A stretch of DNA of 64,000 bases from Rallus limicola (GCA_022605955.1 JAKCOZ010000266.1:264400-328399), one strand, 5' to 3'. Positions 39,401 through 53,500 are shown, numbered from the stretch's first letter. Translations and numbers: made by a program. Notes: generated from the letters alone by a model not told the origin.

Positions 39401-40099
39401 CCTTTGCCTGGAAAGAGGGAACATGCCTGGAACCTCCTACGGTGCTTTTCTCGGCCCTAGCAGACTGCAGTTCAAAACATGCTAAACGTCCAGCAATAAC
39501 TCCCAAAGTAAAGAAGCTAGGACTGAAAGGCATAGCTTGTCTGAAACCTCCTAACAGGACACACAAGCAGACCCTGTCACTTTGGCTCTCAGCCTTTTCC
39601 TTTGCCTGGAAAGAGGGAACATGCCTGGAACCTCCTACGGTGCTTTTCTCGGCCCTAGCAGACTGCAGTTCAAAACATGCTAAACGTCCAGCAATAACTC
39701 CCAAAGTAAAGAAGCTAGGCATGAAAGGCATAGCTTGTCTGAAACCTCCTAACAGGACACACAAGCAGACCCTGTCACTTTGGCTCTCAGCCTTTTCCTT
39801 TGCCTGGAAAGAGGGAACATGCCTGGAACCTCCTACGGTGCTTTTCTCGGCCCTAGCAGACTGCAGTTCAAAACATGCTAAACGTCCAGCAATAACTCCC
39901 AAAGTAAAGAAGCTAGGCATGAAAGGCATAGCTTGTCTGAAACCTCCTAACAGGACACACAAGCAGACCCTTTCACTTTGGCTCTCAGCCTTTTCCTTTG
40001 CCTGGAAAGAGGGAACATGCCTGGAACCTCCTACGGTGCTTTTCTCGGCCCTAGCAGACTGCAGTTCAAAACATGCTAAACGTCCAGCAATAACTCCCA

Positions 40100-43000
40100 A
40101 AGTAAAGAAGCTAGGACTGAAAGGCATAGCTTGTCTGAAACCTCCTAACAGGACACACAAGCAGACCCTGTCACTTTGGCTCTCAGCCTTTTCCTTTGCC
40201 TGGAAAGAGGGAACATGCCTGGAACCTCCTACGGTGCTTTTCTCGGCCCTAGCAGACTGCAGTTCAAAACATGCTAAACGTCCAGCAATAACTCCCAAAG
40301 TAAAGAAGCTAGGACTGAAAGGCATAGCTTGTCTGAAACCTCCTAACAGGACACACAAGCAGACCCTGTCACTTTGGCTCTCAGCCTTTTCCTTTGCCTG
40401 GAAAGAGGGAACATGCCTGGAAGCTCCTACGGTGCTTTTCTCGGCCCTAGCAGATTGCAGTTCAAAACATGCTAAACGTCCAGCAATAACTCCCAAAGTA
40501 AAGAAGCTAGGACTGAAAGGCATAGCTTGTCTGAAACCTCCTAACAGGACACACAAGCAGACCCTGTCACTTTGGCTCTCAGCCTTTTCCTTTGCCTGGA
40601 AAGAGGGAACATACCTGCTACCTCCTACAGTGCTTTTCTCGGCCCTAGCAGACTGCAGTTCAAAACATGCTAAACGTCCAGCAATAACTCCCAAAGTAAA
40701 GAAGCTAGGCATGAAAGGCATAGCTTGTCTGAAACCTCCTAACAGGACACACAAGCAGACCCTGTCACTTTGGCTCTCAGCCTTTTCCTTTGCCTGGAAA
40801 GAGGGAACATGCCTGGAAGCTCCTACGGTGCTTTTCTCGGCCCTAGCAGACTGCAGTTCAAAACATGCTAAACGTCCAGCAATAACTCCCAAAGTAAAGA
40901 AGCTAGGCATGAAAGGCATAGCTTGTCTGAAACCTCCTAACAGGACACACAAGCAGACCCTGTCACTTTGGCTCTCAGCCTTTTCCTTTGCCTGGAAAGA
41001 GGGAACATGCCTGGAACCTCCTACGGTGCTTTTCTCGGCCCTAGCAGACTGCAGTTCAAAACATGCTAAACGTCCAGCAATAACTCCCAAAGTAAAGAAG
41101 CTAGGCATGAAAGGCATAGCTTGTCTGAAACCTCCTAACAGGACACACAAGCAGACCCTGTCACTTTGGCTCTCAGCCTTTTCCTTTGTCTGGAAAGAGG
41201 GAACATGCCTGGAACCTCCTACGGTGCTTTTCTCGGCCCTAGCAGACTGCAGTTCAAAACATGCTAAACGTCCAGCAATAACTCCCAAAGTAAAGAAGCT
41301 AGGACTGAAAGGCATAGCTTGTCTGAAACCTCCTAACAGGACACACAAGCAGACCCTGTCACTTTGGCTCTCAGCCTTTTCCTTTGCATGGAAAGAGGGA
41401 ACATGCCTGGAACCTCCTACGGTGCTTTTCTCGGCCCTAGCAGACTGCAGTTCAAAACATGCTAAACGTCCAGCAATAACTCCCAAAGTAAAGAAGCTAG
41501 GCATGAAAGGCATAGCTTGTCTGAAACCTCCTAACAGGACACACAAGCAGACCCTGTCACTTTGGCTCTCAGCCTTTTCCTTTGCCTGGAAAGAGGGAAC
41601 ATGCCTGGAAGCTCCTACGGTGCTTTTCTCGGCCCTAGCAGATTGCAGTTCAAAACATGCTAAACGTCCAGCAATAACTCCCAAAGTAAAGAAGCTAGGA
41701 CTGAAAGGCATAGCTTGTCTGAAACCTCCTAACAGGACACACAAGCAGACCCTGTCACTTTGGCTCTCAGCCTTTTCCTTTGCCTGGAAAGAGGGAACAT
41801 ACCTGCTACCTCCTACAGTGCTTTTCTCGGCCCTAGCAGACTGCAGTTCAATACATGCTAAACGTCCAGCAATAACTCCCAAAGTAAAGAAGCTAGGACT
41901 GAAAGGCATAGCTTGTCTGAAACCTCCTAACAGGACACACAAGCAGACCCTGTCACTTTGGCTCTCAGCCTTTTCCTTTGCCTGGAAAGAGGGAACATGC
42001 CTGGAAGCTCCTACGGTGCTTTTCTCGGCCCTAGCAGACTGCAGTTCAAAACATGCTAAACGTCCAGCAATAACTCCCAAAGTAAAGAAGCTAGGCATGA
42101 AAGGCATAGCTTGTCTGAAACCTCCTAACAGGACACACAAGCAGACCCTGTCACTTTGGCTCTCAGCCTTTTCCTTTGCCTGGAAAGAGGGAACATGCCT
42201 GGAACCTCCTACGGTGCTTTTCTCGGCCCTAGCAGACTGCAGTTCAAAACATGCTAAACGTCCAGCAATAACTCCCAAAGTAAAGAAGCTAGGCATGAAA
42301 GGCATAGCTTGTCTGAAACCTCCTAACAGGACACACAAGCAGACCCTGTCACTTTGGCTCTCAGCCTTTTCCTTTGTCTGGAAAGAGGGAACATGCCTGG
42401 AACCTCCTACGGTGCTTTTCTCGGCCCTAGCAGACTGCAGTTCAAAACATGCTAAACGTCCAGCAATAACTCCCAAAGTAAAGAAGCTAGGACTGAAAGG
42501 CATAGCTTGTCTGAAACCTCCTAACAGGACACACAAGCAGACCCTGTCACTTTGGCTCTCAGCCTTTTCCTTTGCATGGAAAGAGGGAACATGCCTGGAA
42601 CCTCCTACGGTGCTTTTCTCGGCCCTAGCAGACTGCAGTTCAAAACATGCTAAACGTCCAGCAATAACTCCCAAAGTAAAGAAGCTAGGCATGAAAGGCA
42701 TAGCTTGTCTGAAACCTCCTAACAGGACACACAAGCAGACCCTGTCACTTTGGCTCTCAGCCTTTTCCTTTGCCTGGAAAGAGGGAACATGCCTGGAAGC
42801 TCCTACGGTGCTTTTCTCGGCCCTAGCAGATTGCAGTTCAAAACATGCTAAACGTCCAGCAATAACTCCCAAAGTAAAGAAGCTAGGACTGAAAGGCATA
42901 GCTTGTCTGAAACCTCCTAACAGGACACACAAGCAGACCCTGTCACTTTGGCTCTCAGCCTTTTCCTTTGCCTGGAAAGAGGGAACATACCTGCTACCTC

Positions 43001-45350
43001 CTACAGTGCTTTTCTCGGCCCTAGCAGACTGCAGTTCAAAACATGCTAAACGTCCAGCAATAACTCCCAAAGTAAAGAAGCTAGGCATGAAAGGCATAGC
43101 TTGTCTGAAACCTCCTAACAGGACACACAAGCAGACCCTGTCACTTTGGCTCTCAGCCTTTTCCTTTGCATGGAAAGAGGGAACATGCCTGGAACCTCCT
43201 ACGGTGCTTTTCTCGGCCCTAGCAGACTGCAGTTCAAAACATGCTAAACATCCAGCAATAACTCCCAAAGTAAAGAAGCTAGGACTGAAAGGCATAGCTT
43301 GTCTGAAACCTCCTAACAGGACACACAAGCAGACCCTGTCACTTTGGCTCTCAGCCTTTTCCTTTGCCTGGAAAGAGGGAACATGCCTGGAAGCTCCTAC
43401 GGTGCTTTTCTCGGCCCTAGCAGATTGCAGTTCAAAACATGCTAAACGTCCAGCAATAACTCCCAAAGTAAAGAAGCTAGGACTGAAAGGCATAGCTTGT
43501 CTGAAACCTCCTAACAGGACACACAAGCAGACCCTGTCACTTTGGCTCTCAGCCTTTTCCTTTGCCTGGAAAGAGGGAACATGCCTGGAACCTCCTACGG
43601 TGCTTTTCTCGGCCCTAGCAGACTGCAGTTCAAAACATGCTAAACGTCCAGCAATAACTCCCAAAGTAAAGAAGCTAGGCATGAAAGGCATAGCTTGTCT
43701 GAAACCTCCTAACAGGACACACAAGCAGACCCTGTCACTTTGGCTCTCAGCCTTTTCCTTTGCCTGGAAAGAGGGAACATGCCTGGAACCTCCTACGGTG
43801 CTTTTCTCGGCCCTAGCAGACTGCAGTTCAAAACATGCTAAACGTCCAGCAATAACTCCCAAAGTAAAGAAGCTAGGACTGAAAGGCATAGCTTGTCTGA
43901 AACCTCCTAACAGGACACACAAGCAGACCCTGTCACTTTGGCTCTCAGCCTTTTCCTTTGCCTGGAAAGAGGGAACATGCCTGGAAGCTCCTACGGTGCT
44001 TTTCTCGGCCCTAGCAGACTGCAGTTCAAAACATGCTAAACGTCCAGCAATAACTCCCAAAGTAAAGAAGCTAGGCATGAAAGGCATAGCTTGTCTGAAA
44101 CCTCCTAACAGGACACACAAGCAGACCCTGTCACTTTGGCTCTCAGCCTTTTCCTTTGCCTGGAAAGAGGGAACATGCCTGGAAGCTCCTACGGTGCTTT
44201 TCTCGGCCCTAGCAGACTGCAGTTCAAAACATGCTAAACGTCCAGCAATAACTCCCAAAGTAAAGAAGCTAGGACTGAAAGGCATAGCTTGTCTGAAACC
44301 TCCTAACAGGACACACAAGCAGACCCTGTCACTTTGGCTCTCAGCCTTTTCCTTTGCCTGGAAAGAGGGAACATGCCTGGAACCTCCTACGGTGCTTTTC
44401 TCGGCCCTAGCAGACTGCAGTTCAAAACATGCTAAACGTCCAGCAATAACTCCCAAAGTAAAGAAGCTAGGCATGAAAGGCATAGCTTGTCTGAAACCTC
44501 CTAACAGGACACACAAGCAGACCCTGTCACTTTGGCTCTCAGCCTTTTCCTTTGCCTGGAAAGAGGGAACATGCCTGGAAGCTCCTACGGTGCTTTTCTC
44601 GGCCCTAGCAGATTGCAGTTCAAAACATGCTAAACGTCCAGCAATAACTCCCAAAGTAAAGAAGCTAGGACTGAAAGGCATAGCTTGTCTGAAACCTCCT
44701 AACAGGACACACAAGCAGACCCTGTCACTTTGGCTCTCAGCCTTTTCCTTTGCCTGGAAAGAGGGAACATGCCTGCTACCTCCTACAGTGCTTTTCTCGG
44801 CCCTAGCAGACTGCAGTTCAAAACATGCTAAACGTCCAGCAATAACTCCCAAAGTAAAGAAGCTAGGCATGAAAGGCATAGCTTGTCTGAAACCTCCTAA
44901 CAGGACACACAAGCAGACCCTGTCACTTTGGCTCTCAGCCTTTTCCTTTGCCTGGAAAGAGGGAACATGCCTGGAACCTCCTACGGTGCTTTTCTCGGCC
45001 CTAGCAGACTGCAGTTCAAAACATGCTAAACGTCCAGCAATAACTCCCAAAGTAAAGAAGCTAGGACTGAAAGGCATAGCTTGTCTGAAACCTCCTAACA
45101 GGACACACAAGCAGACCCTGTCACTTTGGCTCTCAGCCTTTTCCTTTGCCTGGAAAGAGGGAACATGCCTGGAACCTCCTACGGTGCTTTTCTCGGCCCT
45201 AGCAGACTGCAGTTCAAAACATGCTAAACGTCCAGCAATAACTCCCAAATTAAAGAAGCTAGGCATGAAAGGCATAGCTTGTCTGAAACCTCCTAACAGG
45301 ACACACAAGCAGACCCTGTCACTTTGGCTCTCAGCCTTTTCCTTTGCCTG
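40100..45350 (+). repeat. Large duplicated block, copy 1 (offset 7,128 bp)
   Basis: Five independent kinds of rare marker recur exactly 7,128 bases (36 monomers) later: gattgc (40455/47583, 41643/48771 and three more pairs), aatacatgc (41852/48980), ttgtctgg (41189/48317 and 42377/49505), the catgcctgctacc cassette (near 44771/51899) and aaattaaag (45250/52378). Similarity in order ends near 45350, where this copy has a type 1 cassette and the other has type 3. Private to this copy is aacatcc at 43250. Confidence 0.9.
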
Positions 45351-47229
45351 GAAAGAGGGAACATGCCTGGAACCTCCTACGGTGCTTTTCTCGGCCCTAG
45401 CAGACTGCAGTTCAAAACATGCTAAACGTCCAGCAATAACTCCCAAAGTAAAGAAGCTAGGCATGAACGGCATAGCTTGTCTGAAACCTCCTAACAGGAC
45501 ACACAAGCAGACCCTGTCACTTTGGCTCTCAGCCTTTTCCTTTGCATGGAAAGAGGGAACATGCCTGGAACCTCCTACGGTGCTTTTCTCGGCCCTAGCA
45601 GACTGCAGTTCAAAACATGCTAAACGTCCAGCAATAACTCCCAAAGTAAAGAAGCTAGGACTGAAAGGCATAGCTTGTCTGAAACCTCCTAACAGGACAC
45701 ACAAGCAGACCCTGTCACTTTGGCTCTCAGCCTTTTCCTTTGCCTGGAAAGAGGGAACATGCCTGGAAGCTCCTACGGTGCTTTTCTCGGCCCTAGCAGA
45801 TTGCAGTTCAAAACATGCTAAACGTCCAGCAATAACTCCCAAAGTAAAGAAGCTAGGACTGAAAGGCATAGCTTGTCTGAAACCTCCTAACAGGACACAC
45901 AAGCAGACCCTGTCACTTTGGCTCTCAGCCTTTTCCTTTGCCTGGAAAGAGGGAACATGCCTGGAACCTCCTACGGTGCTTTTCTCGGCCCTAGCAGACT
46001 GCAGTTCAAAACATGCTAAACGTCCAGCAATAACTCCCAAAGTAAAGAAGCTAGGACTGAAAGGCATAGCTTGTCTGAAACCTCCTAACAGGACACACAA
46101 GCAGACCCTGTCACTTTGGCTCTCAGCCTTTTCCTTTGCCTGGAAAGAGGGAACATGCCTGGAACCTCCTACGGTGCTTTTCTCGGCCCTAGCAGACTGC
46201 AGTTCAAAACATGCTAAACGTCCAGCAATAACTCCCAAAGTAAAGAAGCTAGGCATGAAAGGCATAGCTTGTCTGAAACCTCCTAACAGGACACACAAGC
46301 AGACCCTGTCACTTTGGCTCTCAGCCTTTTCCTTTGCCTGGAAAGAGGGAACATGCCTGGAACCTCCTACGGTGCTTTTCTCGGCCCTAGCAGACTGCAG
46401 TTCAAAACATGCTAAACGTCCAGCAATAACTCCCAAAGTAAAGAAGCTAGGACTGAAAGGCATAGCTTGTCTGAAACCTCCTAACAGGACACACAAGCAG
46501 ACCCTGTCACTTTGGCTCTCAGCCTTTTCCTTTGCCTGGAAAGAGGGAACATGCCTGGAACCTCCTACGGTGCTTTTCTCGGCCCTAGCAGACTGCAGTT
46601 CAAAACATGCTAAACGTCCAGCAATAACTCCCAAAGTAAAGAAGCTAGGACTGAAAGGCATAGCTTGTCTGAAACCTCCTAACAGGACACACAAGCAGAC
46701 CCTGTCACTTTGGCTCTCAGCCTTTTCCTTTGCCTGGAAAGAGGGAACATACCTGCTACCTCCTACGGTGCTTTTCTCGGCCCTAGCAGACTGCAGTTCA
46801 AAACATGCTAAACGTCCAGCAATAACTCCCAAAGTAAAGAAGCTAGGCATGAAAGGCATAGCTTGTCTGAAACCTCCTAACAGGACACACAAGCAGACCC
46901 TGTCACTTTGGCTCTCAGCCTTTTCCTTTGCCTGGAAAGAGGGAACATGCCTGGAACCTCCTACGGTGCTTTTCTCGGCCCTAGCAGACTGCAGTTCAAA
47001 ACATGCTAAACGTCCAGCAATAACTCCCAAAGTAAAGAAGCTAGGCATGAAAGGCATAGCTTGTCTGAAACCTCCTAACAGGACACACAAGCAGACCCTG
47101 TCACTTTGGCTCTCAGCCTTTTCCTTTGTCTGGAAAGAGGGAACATGCCTGGAACCTCCTACGGTGCTTTTCTCGGCCCTAACAGACTGCAGTTCAAAAC
47201 ATGCTAAACGTCCAGCAATAACTCCCAAA
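45351..47229 (+). repeat. Spacer monomers between the two 7,128-bp copies
   Basis: About nine to ten monomers. The first part repeats the 38.6-39.4 kb block (atgaacggc at 45468, gattgc at 45801). It is followed by type 1 monomers, then a type 3 cassette with tacggtg near 46750, ttgtctgg at 47129 and a private ctaacagac near 47171. It holds no other sequence. Confidence 0.85.
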
Positions 47230-50200
47230 GTAAAGAAGCTAGGACTGAAAGGCATAGCTTGTCTGAAACCTCCTAACAGGACACACAAGCAGACCCTGTC
47301 ACTTTGGCTCTCAGCCTTTTCCTTTGCCTGGAAAGAGGGAACATGCCTGGAACCTCCTACGGTGCTTTTCTCGGCCCTAGCAGACTGCAGTTCAAAACAT
47401 GCTAAACGTCCAGCAATAACTCCCAAAGTAAAGAAGCTAGGACTGAAAGGCATAGCTTGTCTGAAACCTCCTAACAGGACACACAAGCAGACCCTGTCAC
47501 TTTGGCTCTCAGCCTTTTCCTTTGCCTGGAAAGAGGGAACATGCCTGGAAGCTCCTACGGTGCTTTTCTCGGCCCTAGCAGATTGCAGTTCAAAACATGC
47601 TAAACGTCCAGCAATAACTCCCAAAGTAAAGAAGCTAGGACTGAAAGGCATAGCTTGTCTGAAACCTCCTAACAGGACACACAAGCAGACCCTGTCACTT
47701 TGGCTCTCAGCCTTTTCCTTTGCCTGGAAAGAGGGAACATACCTGCTACCTCCTACAGTGCTTTTCTCGGCCCTAGCAGACTGCAGTTCAAAACATGCTA
47801 AACGTCCAGCAATAACTCCCAAAGTAAAGAAGCTAGGCATGAAAGGCATAGCTTGTCTGAAACCTCCTAACAGGACACACAAGCAGACCCTGTCACTTTG
47901 GCTCTCAGCCTTTTCCTTTGCCTGGAAAGAGGGAACATGCCTGGAAGCTCCTACGGTGCTTTTCTCGGCCCTAGCAGACTGCAGTTCAAAACATGCTAAA
48001 CGTCCAGCAATAACTCCCAAAGTAAAGAAGCTAGGCATGAAAGGCATAGCTTGTCTGAAACCTCCTAACAGGACACACAAGCAGACCCTGTCACTTTGGC
48101 TCTCAGCCTTTTCCTTTGCCTGGAAAGAGGGAACATGCCTGGAACCTCCTACGGTGCTTTTCTCGGCCCTAGCAGACTGCAGTTCAAAACATGCTAAACG
48201 TCCAGCAATAACTCCCAAAGTAAAGAAGCTAGGCATGAAAGGCATAGCTTGTCTGAAACCTCCTAACAGGACACACAAGCAGACCCTGTCACTTTGGCTC
48301 TCAGCCTTTTCCTTTGTCTGGAAAGAGGGAACATGCCTGGAACCTCCTACGGTGCTTTTCTCGGCCCTAGCAGACTGCAGTTCAAAACATGCTAAACGTC
48401 CAGCAATAACTCCCAAAGTAAAGAAGCTAGGACTGAAAGGCATAGCTTGTCTGAAACCTCCTAACAGGACACACAAGCAGACCCTGTCACTTTGGCTCTC
48501 AGCCTTTTCCTTTGCATGGAAAGAGGGAACATGCCTGGAACCTCCTACGGTGCTTTTCTCGGCCCTAGCAGACTGCAGTTCAAAACATGCTAAACGTCCA
48601 GCAATAACTCCCAAAGTAAAGAAGCTAGGACTGAAAGGCATAGCTTGTCTGAAACCTCCTAACAGGACACACAAGCAGACCCTGTCACTTTGGCTCTCAG
48701 CCTTTTCCTTTGCCTGGAAAGAGGGAACATGCCTGGAAGCTCCTACGGTGCTTTTCTCGGCCCTAGCAGATTGCAGTTCAAAACATGCTAAACGTCCAGC
48801 AATAACTCCCAAAGTAAAGAAGCTAGGACTGAAAGGCATAGCTTGTCTGAAACCTCCTAACAGGACACACAAGCAGACCCTGTCACTTTGGCTCTCAGCC
48901 TTTTCCTTTGCCTGGAAAGAGGGAACATACCTGCTACCTCCTACAGTGCTTTTCTCGGCCCTAGCAGACTGCAGTTCAATACATGCTAAACGTCCAGCAA
49001 TAACTCCCAAAGTAAAGAAGCTAGGACTGAAAGGCATAGCTTGTCTGAAACCTCCTAACAGGACACACAAGCAGACCCTGTCACTTTGGCTCTCAGCCTT
49101 TTCCTTTGCCTGGAAAGAGGGAACATGCCTGGAAGCTCCTACGGTGCTTTTCTCGGCCCTAGCAGACTGCAGTTCAAAACATGCTAAACGTCCAGCAATA
49201 ACTCCCAAAGTAAAGAAGCTAGGCATGAAAGGCATAGCTTGTCTGAAACCTCCTAACAGGACACACAAGCAGACCCTGTCACTTTGGCTCTCAGCCTTTT
49301 CCTTTGCCTGGAAAGAGGGAACATGCCTGGAACCTCCTACGGTGCTTTTCTCGGCCCTAGCAGACTGCAGTTCAAAACATGCTAAACGTCCAGCAATAAC
49401 TCCCAAAGTAAAGAAGCTAGGCATGAAAGGCATAGCTTGTCTGAAACCTCCTAACAGGACACACAAGCAGACCCTGTCACTTTGGCTCTCAGCCTTTTCC
49501 TTTGTCTGGAAAGAGGGAACATGCCTGGAACCTCCTACGGTGCTTTTCTCGGCCCTAGCAGACTGCAGTTCAAAACATGCTAAACGTCCAGCAATAACTC
49601 CCAAAGTAAAGAAGCTAGGACTGAAAGGCATAGCTTGTCTGAAACCTCCTAACAGGACACACAAGCAGACCCTGTCACTTTGGCTCTCAGCCTTTTCCTT
49701 TGCATGGAAAGAGGGAACATGCCTGGAACCTCCTACGGTGCTTTTCTCGGCCCTAGCAGACTGCAGTTCAAAACATGCTAAACGTCCAGCAATAACTCCC
49801 AAAGTAAAGAAGCTAGGCATGAAAGGCATAGCTTGTCTGAAACCTCCTAACAGGACACACAAGCAGACCCTGTCACTTTGGCTCTCAGCCTTTTCCTTTG
49901 CCTGGAAAGAGGGAACATGCCTGGAAGCTCCTACGGTGCTTTTCTCGGCCCTAGCAGATTGCAGTTCAAAACATGCTAAACGTCCAGCAATAACTCCCAA
50001 AGTAAAGAAGCTAGGACTGAAAGGCATAGCTTGTCTGAAACCTCCTAACAGGACACACAAGCAGACCCTGTCACTTTGGCTCTCAGCCTTTTCCTTTGCC
50101 TGGAAAGAGGGAACATACCTGCTACCTCCTACAGTGCTTTTCTCGGCCCTAGCAGACTGCAGTTCAATACATGCTAAACGTCCAGCAATAACTCCCAAAG

Positions 50201-52480
50201 TAAAGAAGCTAGGCATGAAAGGCATAGCTTGTCTGAAACCTCCTAACAGGACACACAAGCAGACCCTGTCACTTTGGCTCTCAGCCTTTTCCTTTGCATG
50301 GAAAGAGGGAACATGCCTGGAACCTCCTACGGTGCTTTTCTCGGCCCTAGCAGACTGCAGTTCAAAACATGCTAAACGTCCAGCAATAACTCCCAAAGTA
50401 AAGAAGCTAGGACTGAAAGGCATAGCTTGTCTGAAACCTCCTAACAGGACACACAAGCAGACCCTGTCACTTTGGCTCTCAGCCTTTTCCTTTGCCTGGA
50501 AAGAGGGAACATGCCTGGAAGCTCCTACGGTGCTTTTCTCGGCCCTAGCAGATTGCAGTTCAAAACATGCTAAACGTCCAGCAATAACTCCCAAAGTAAA
50601 GAAGCTAGGACTGAAAGGCATAGCTTGTCTGAAACCTCCTAACAGGACACACAAGCAGACCCTGTCACTTTGGCTCTCAGCCTTTTCCTTTGCCTGGAAA
50701 GAGGGAACATGCCTGGAACCTCCTACGGTGCTTTTCTCGGCCCTAGCAGACTGCAGTTCAAAACATGCTAAACGTCCAGCAATAACTCCCAAAGTAAAGA
50801 AGCTAGGCATGAAAGGCATAGCTTGTCTGAAACCTCCTAACAGGACACACAAGCAGACCCTGTCACTTTGGCTCTCAGCCTTTTCCTTTGCCTGGAAAGA
50901 GGGAACATGCCTGGAACCTCCTACGGTGCTTTTCTCGGCCCTAGCAGACTGCAGTTCAAAACATGCTAAACGTCCAGCAATAACTCCCAAAGTAAAGAAG
51001 CTAGGACTGAAAGGCATAGCTTGTCTGAAACCTCCTAACAGGACACACAAGCAGACCCTGTCACTTTGGCTCTCAGCCTTTTCCTTTGCCTGGAAAGAGG
51101 GAACATGCCTGGAAGCTCCTACGGTGCTTTTCTCGGCCCTAGCAGACTGCAGTTCAAAACATGCTAAACGTCCAGCAATAACTCCCAAAGTAAAGAAGCT
51201 AGGCATGAAAGGCATAGCTTGTCTGAAACCTCCTAACAGGACACACAAGCAGACCCTGTCACTTTGGCTCTCAGCCTTTTCCTTTGCCTGGAAAGAGGGA
51301 ACATGCCTGGAAGCTCCTACGGTGCTTTTCTCGGCCCTAGCAGACTGCAGTTCAAAACATGCTAAACGTCCAGCAATAACTCCCAAAGTAAAGAAGCTAG
51401 GACTGAAAGGCATAGCTTGTCTGAAACCTCCTAACAGGACACACAAGCAGACCCTGTCACTTTGGCTCTCAGCCTTTTCCTTTGCCTGGAAAGAGGGAAC
51501 ATGCCTGGAACCTCCTACGGTGCTTTTCTCGGCCCTAGCAGACTGCAGTTCAAAACATGCTAAACGTCCAGCAATAACTCCCAAAGTAAAGAAGCTAGGC
51601 ATGAAAGGCATAGCTTGTCTGAAACCTCCTAACAGGACACACAAGCAGACCCTGTCACTTTGGCTCTCAGCCTTTTCCTTTGCCTGGAAAGAGGGAACAT
51701 GCCTGGAAGCTCCTACGGTGCTTTTCTCGGCCCTAGCAGATTGCAGTTCAAAACATGCTAAACGTCCAGCAATAACTCCCAAAGTAAAGAAGCTAGGACT
51801 GAAAGGCATAGCTTGTCTGAAACCTCCTAACAGGACACACAAGCAGACCCTGTCACTTTGGCTCTCAGCCTTTTCCTTTGCCTGGAAAGAGGGAACATGC
51901 CTGCTACCTCCTACAGTGCTTTTCTCGGCCCTAGCAGACTGCAGTTCAAAACATGCTAAACGTCCAGCAATAACTCCCAAAGTAAAGAAGCTAGGCATGA
52001 AAGGCATAGCTTGTCTGAAACCTCCTAACAGGACACACAAGCAGACCCTGTCACTTTGGCTCTCAGCCTTTTCCTTTGCCTGGAAAGAGGGAACATGCCT
52101 GGAACCTCCTACGGTGCTTTTCTCGGCCCTAGCAGACTGCAGTTCAAAACATGCTAAACGTCCAGCAATAACTCCCAAAGTAAAGAAGCTAGGACTGAAA
52201 GGCATAGCTTGTCTGAAACCTCCTAACAGGACACACAAGCAGACCCTGTCACTTTGGCTCTCAGCCTTTTCCTTTGCCTGGAAAGAGGGAACATGCCTGG
52301 AACCTCCTACGGTGCTTTTCTCGGCCCTAGCAGACTGCAGTTCAAAACATGCTAAACGTCCAGCAATAACTCCCAAATTAAAGAAGCTAGGCATGAAAGG
52401 CATAGCTTGTCTGAAACCTCCTAACAGGACACACAAGCAGACCCTGTCACTTTGGCTCTCAGCCTTTTCCTTTGCCTGGA
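47230..52480 (+). repeat. Large duplicated block, copy 2 (offset 7,128 bp)
   Basis: Second copy of the block at 40100-45350, with the matched markers at 47583, 48317, 48771, 48980, 49505, 49959, 50553, 51741 and 52378. It has a second aatacatgc at 50168 (1,188 bases after the one at 48980) that copy 1 lacks at the matching place (43040). It lacks the aacatcc change of copy 1. A few L/M differences, for example near 48620 versus 41492, show later conversion. Confidence 0.9.
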
Positions 52481-53500
52481 AAGAGGGAACATACCTGCTA
52501 CCTCCTACGGTGCTTTTCTCGGCCCTAGCAGACTGCAGTTCAAAACATGCTAAACATCCAGCAATAACTCCCAAAGTAAAGAAGCTAGGACTGAAAGGCA
52601 TAGCTTGTCTGAAACCTCCTAACAGGACACACAAGCAGACCCTGTCACTTTGGCTCTCAGCCTTTTCCTTTGCCTGGAAAGAGGGAACATGCCTGGAACC
52701 TCCTACGGTGCTTTTCTCGGCCCTAGCAGACTGCAGTTCAAAACATGCTAAACGTCCAGCAATAACTCCCAAAGTAAAGAAGCTAGGCATGAAAGGCATA
52801 GCTTGTCTGAAACCTCCTAACAGGACACACAAGCAGACCCTGTCACTTTGGCTCTCAGCCTTTTCCTTTGCCTGGAAAGAGGGAACATGCCTGGAACCTC
52901 CTACGGTGCTTTTCTCGGCCCTAGCAGACTGCAGTTCAAAACATGCTAAACGTCCAGCAATAACTCCCAAAGTAAAGAAGCTAGGACTGAAAGGTATAGC
53001 TTGTCTGAAACCTCCTAACAGGACACACAAGCAGACCCTGTCACTTTGGCTCTCAGCCTTTTCCTTTGCCTGGAAAGAGGGAACATGCCTGGAACCTCCT
53101 ACGGTGCTTTTCTCGGCCCTAGCAGACTGCAGTTCAAAACATGCTAAACGTCCAGCAATAACTCCCAAAGTAAAGAAGCTAGGCATGAAAGGCATAGCTT
53201 GTCTGAAACCTCCTAACAGGACACACAAGCAGACCCTGTCACTTTGGCTCTCAGCCTTTTCCTTTGCCTGGAAAGAGGGAACATACCTGCTACCTCCTAC
53301 GGTGCTTTTCTCGGCCCTAGCAGACTGCAGTTCAAAACATGCTAAACATCCAGCAATAACTCCCAAAGTAAAGAAGCTAGGACTGAAAGGCATAGCTTGT
53401 CTGAAACCTCCTAACAGGACACACAAGCAGACCCTGTCACTTTGGCTCTCAGCCTTTTCCTTTGCCTGGAAAGAGGGAACATGCCTGGAACCTCCTACGG
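52300..53500 (+). repeat. 4-monomer HOR (792 bp)
   Basis: A type 3 cassette with tacggtg followed by aacatcc occurs with the variant base at 52556 and 53348, 792 bases apart. Between them the order is L, M, L, M with type 1 cassettes, and part of it recurs after 53348. Private single changes are aaggtatagc near 52995 and caatgtaaag near 53565. Confidence 0.8.

Larger units (their letters stand above)
39267..51741 (+). repeat. 6-monomer (1,188 bp) HOR region marked by gattgc
   Basis: The gattgc variant (base 24 of the monomer) occurs at 39267, 40455, 41643, 42831, 43425, 44613, 45801, 47583, 48771, 49959, 50553 and 51741. The intervals are 6, 6, 6, 3, 6, 6, 9, 6, 6, 3 and 6 monomers, all multiples of three. 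It almost always follows a type 2 cassette. One more lone copy lies at 54315. The change removes the CTGCAG hexamer. Type 3 cassettes here differ from those in the left half, with gaggg in place of gaagg. Confidence 0.9.
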
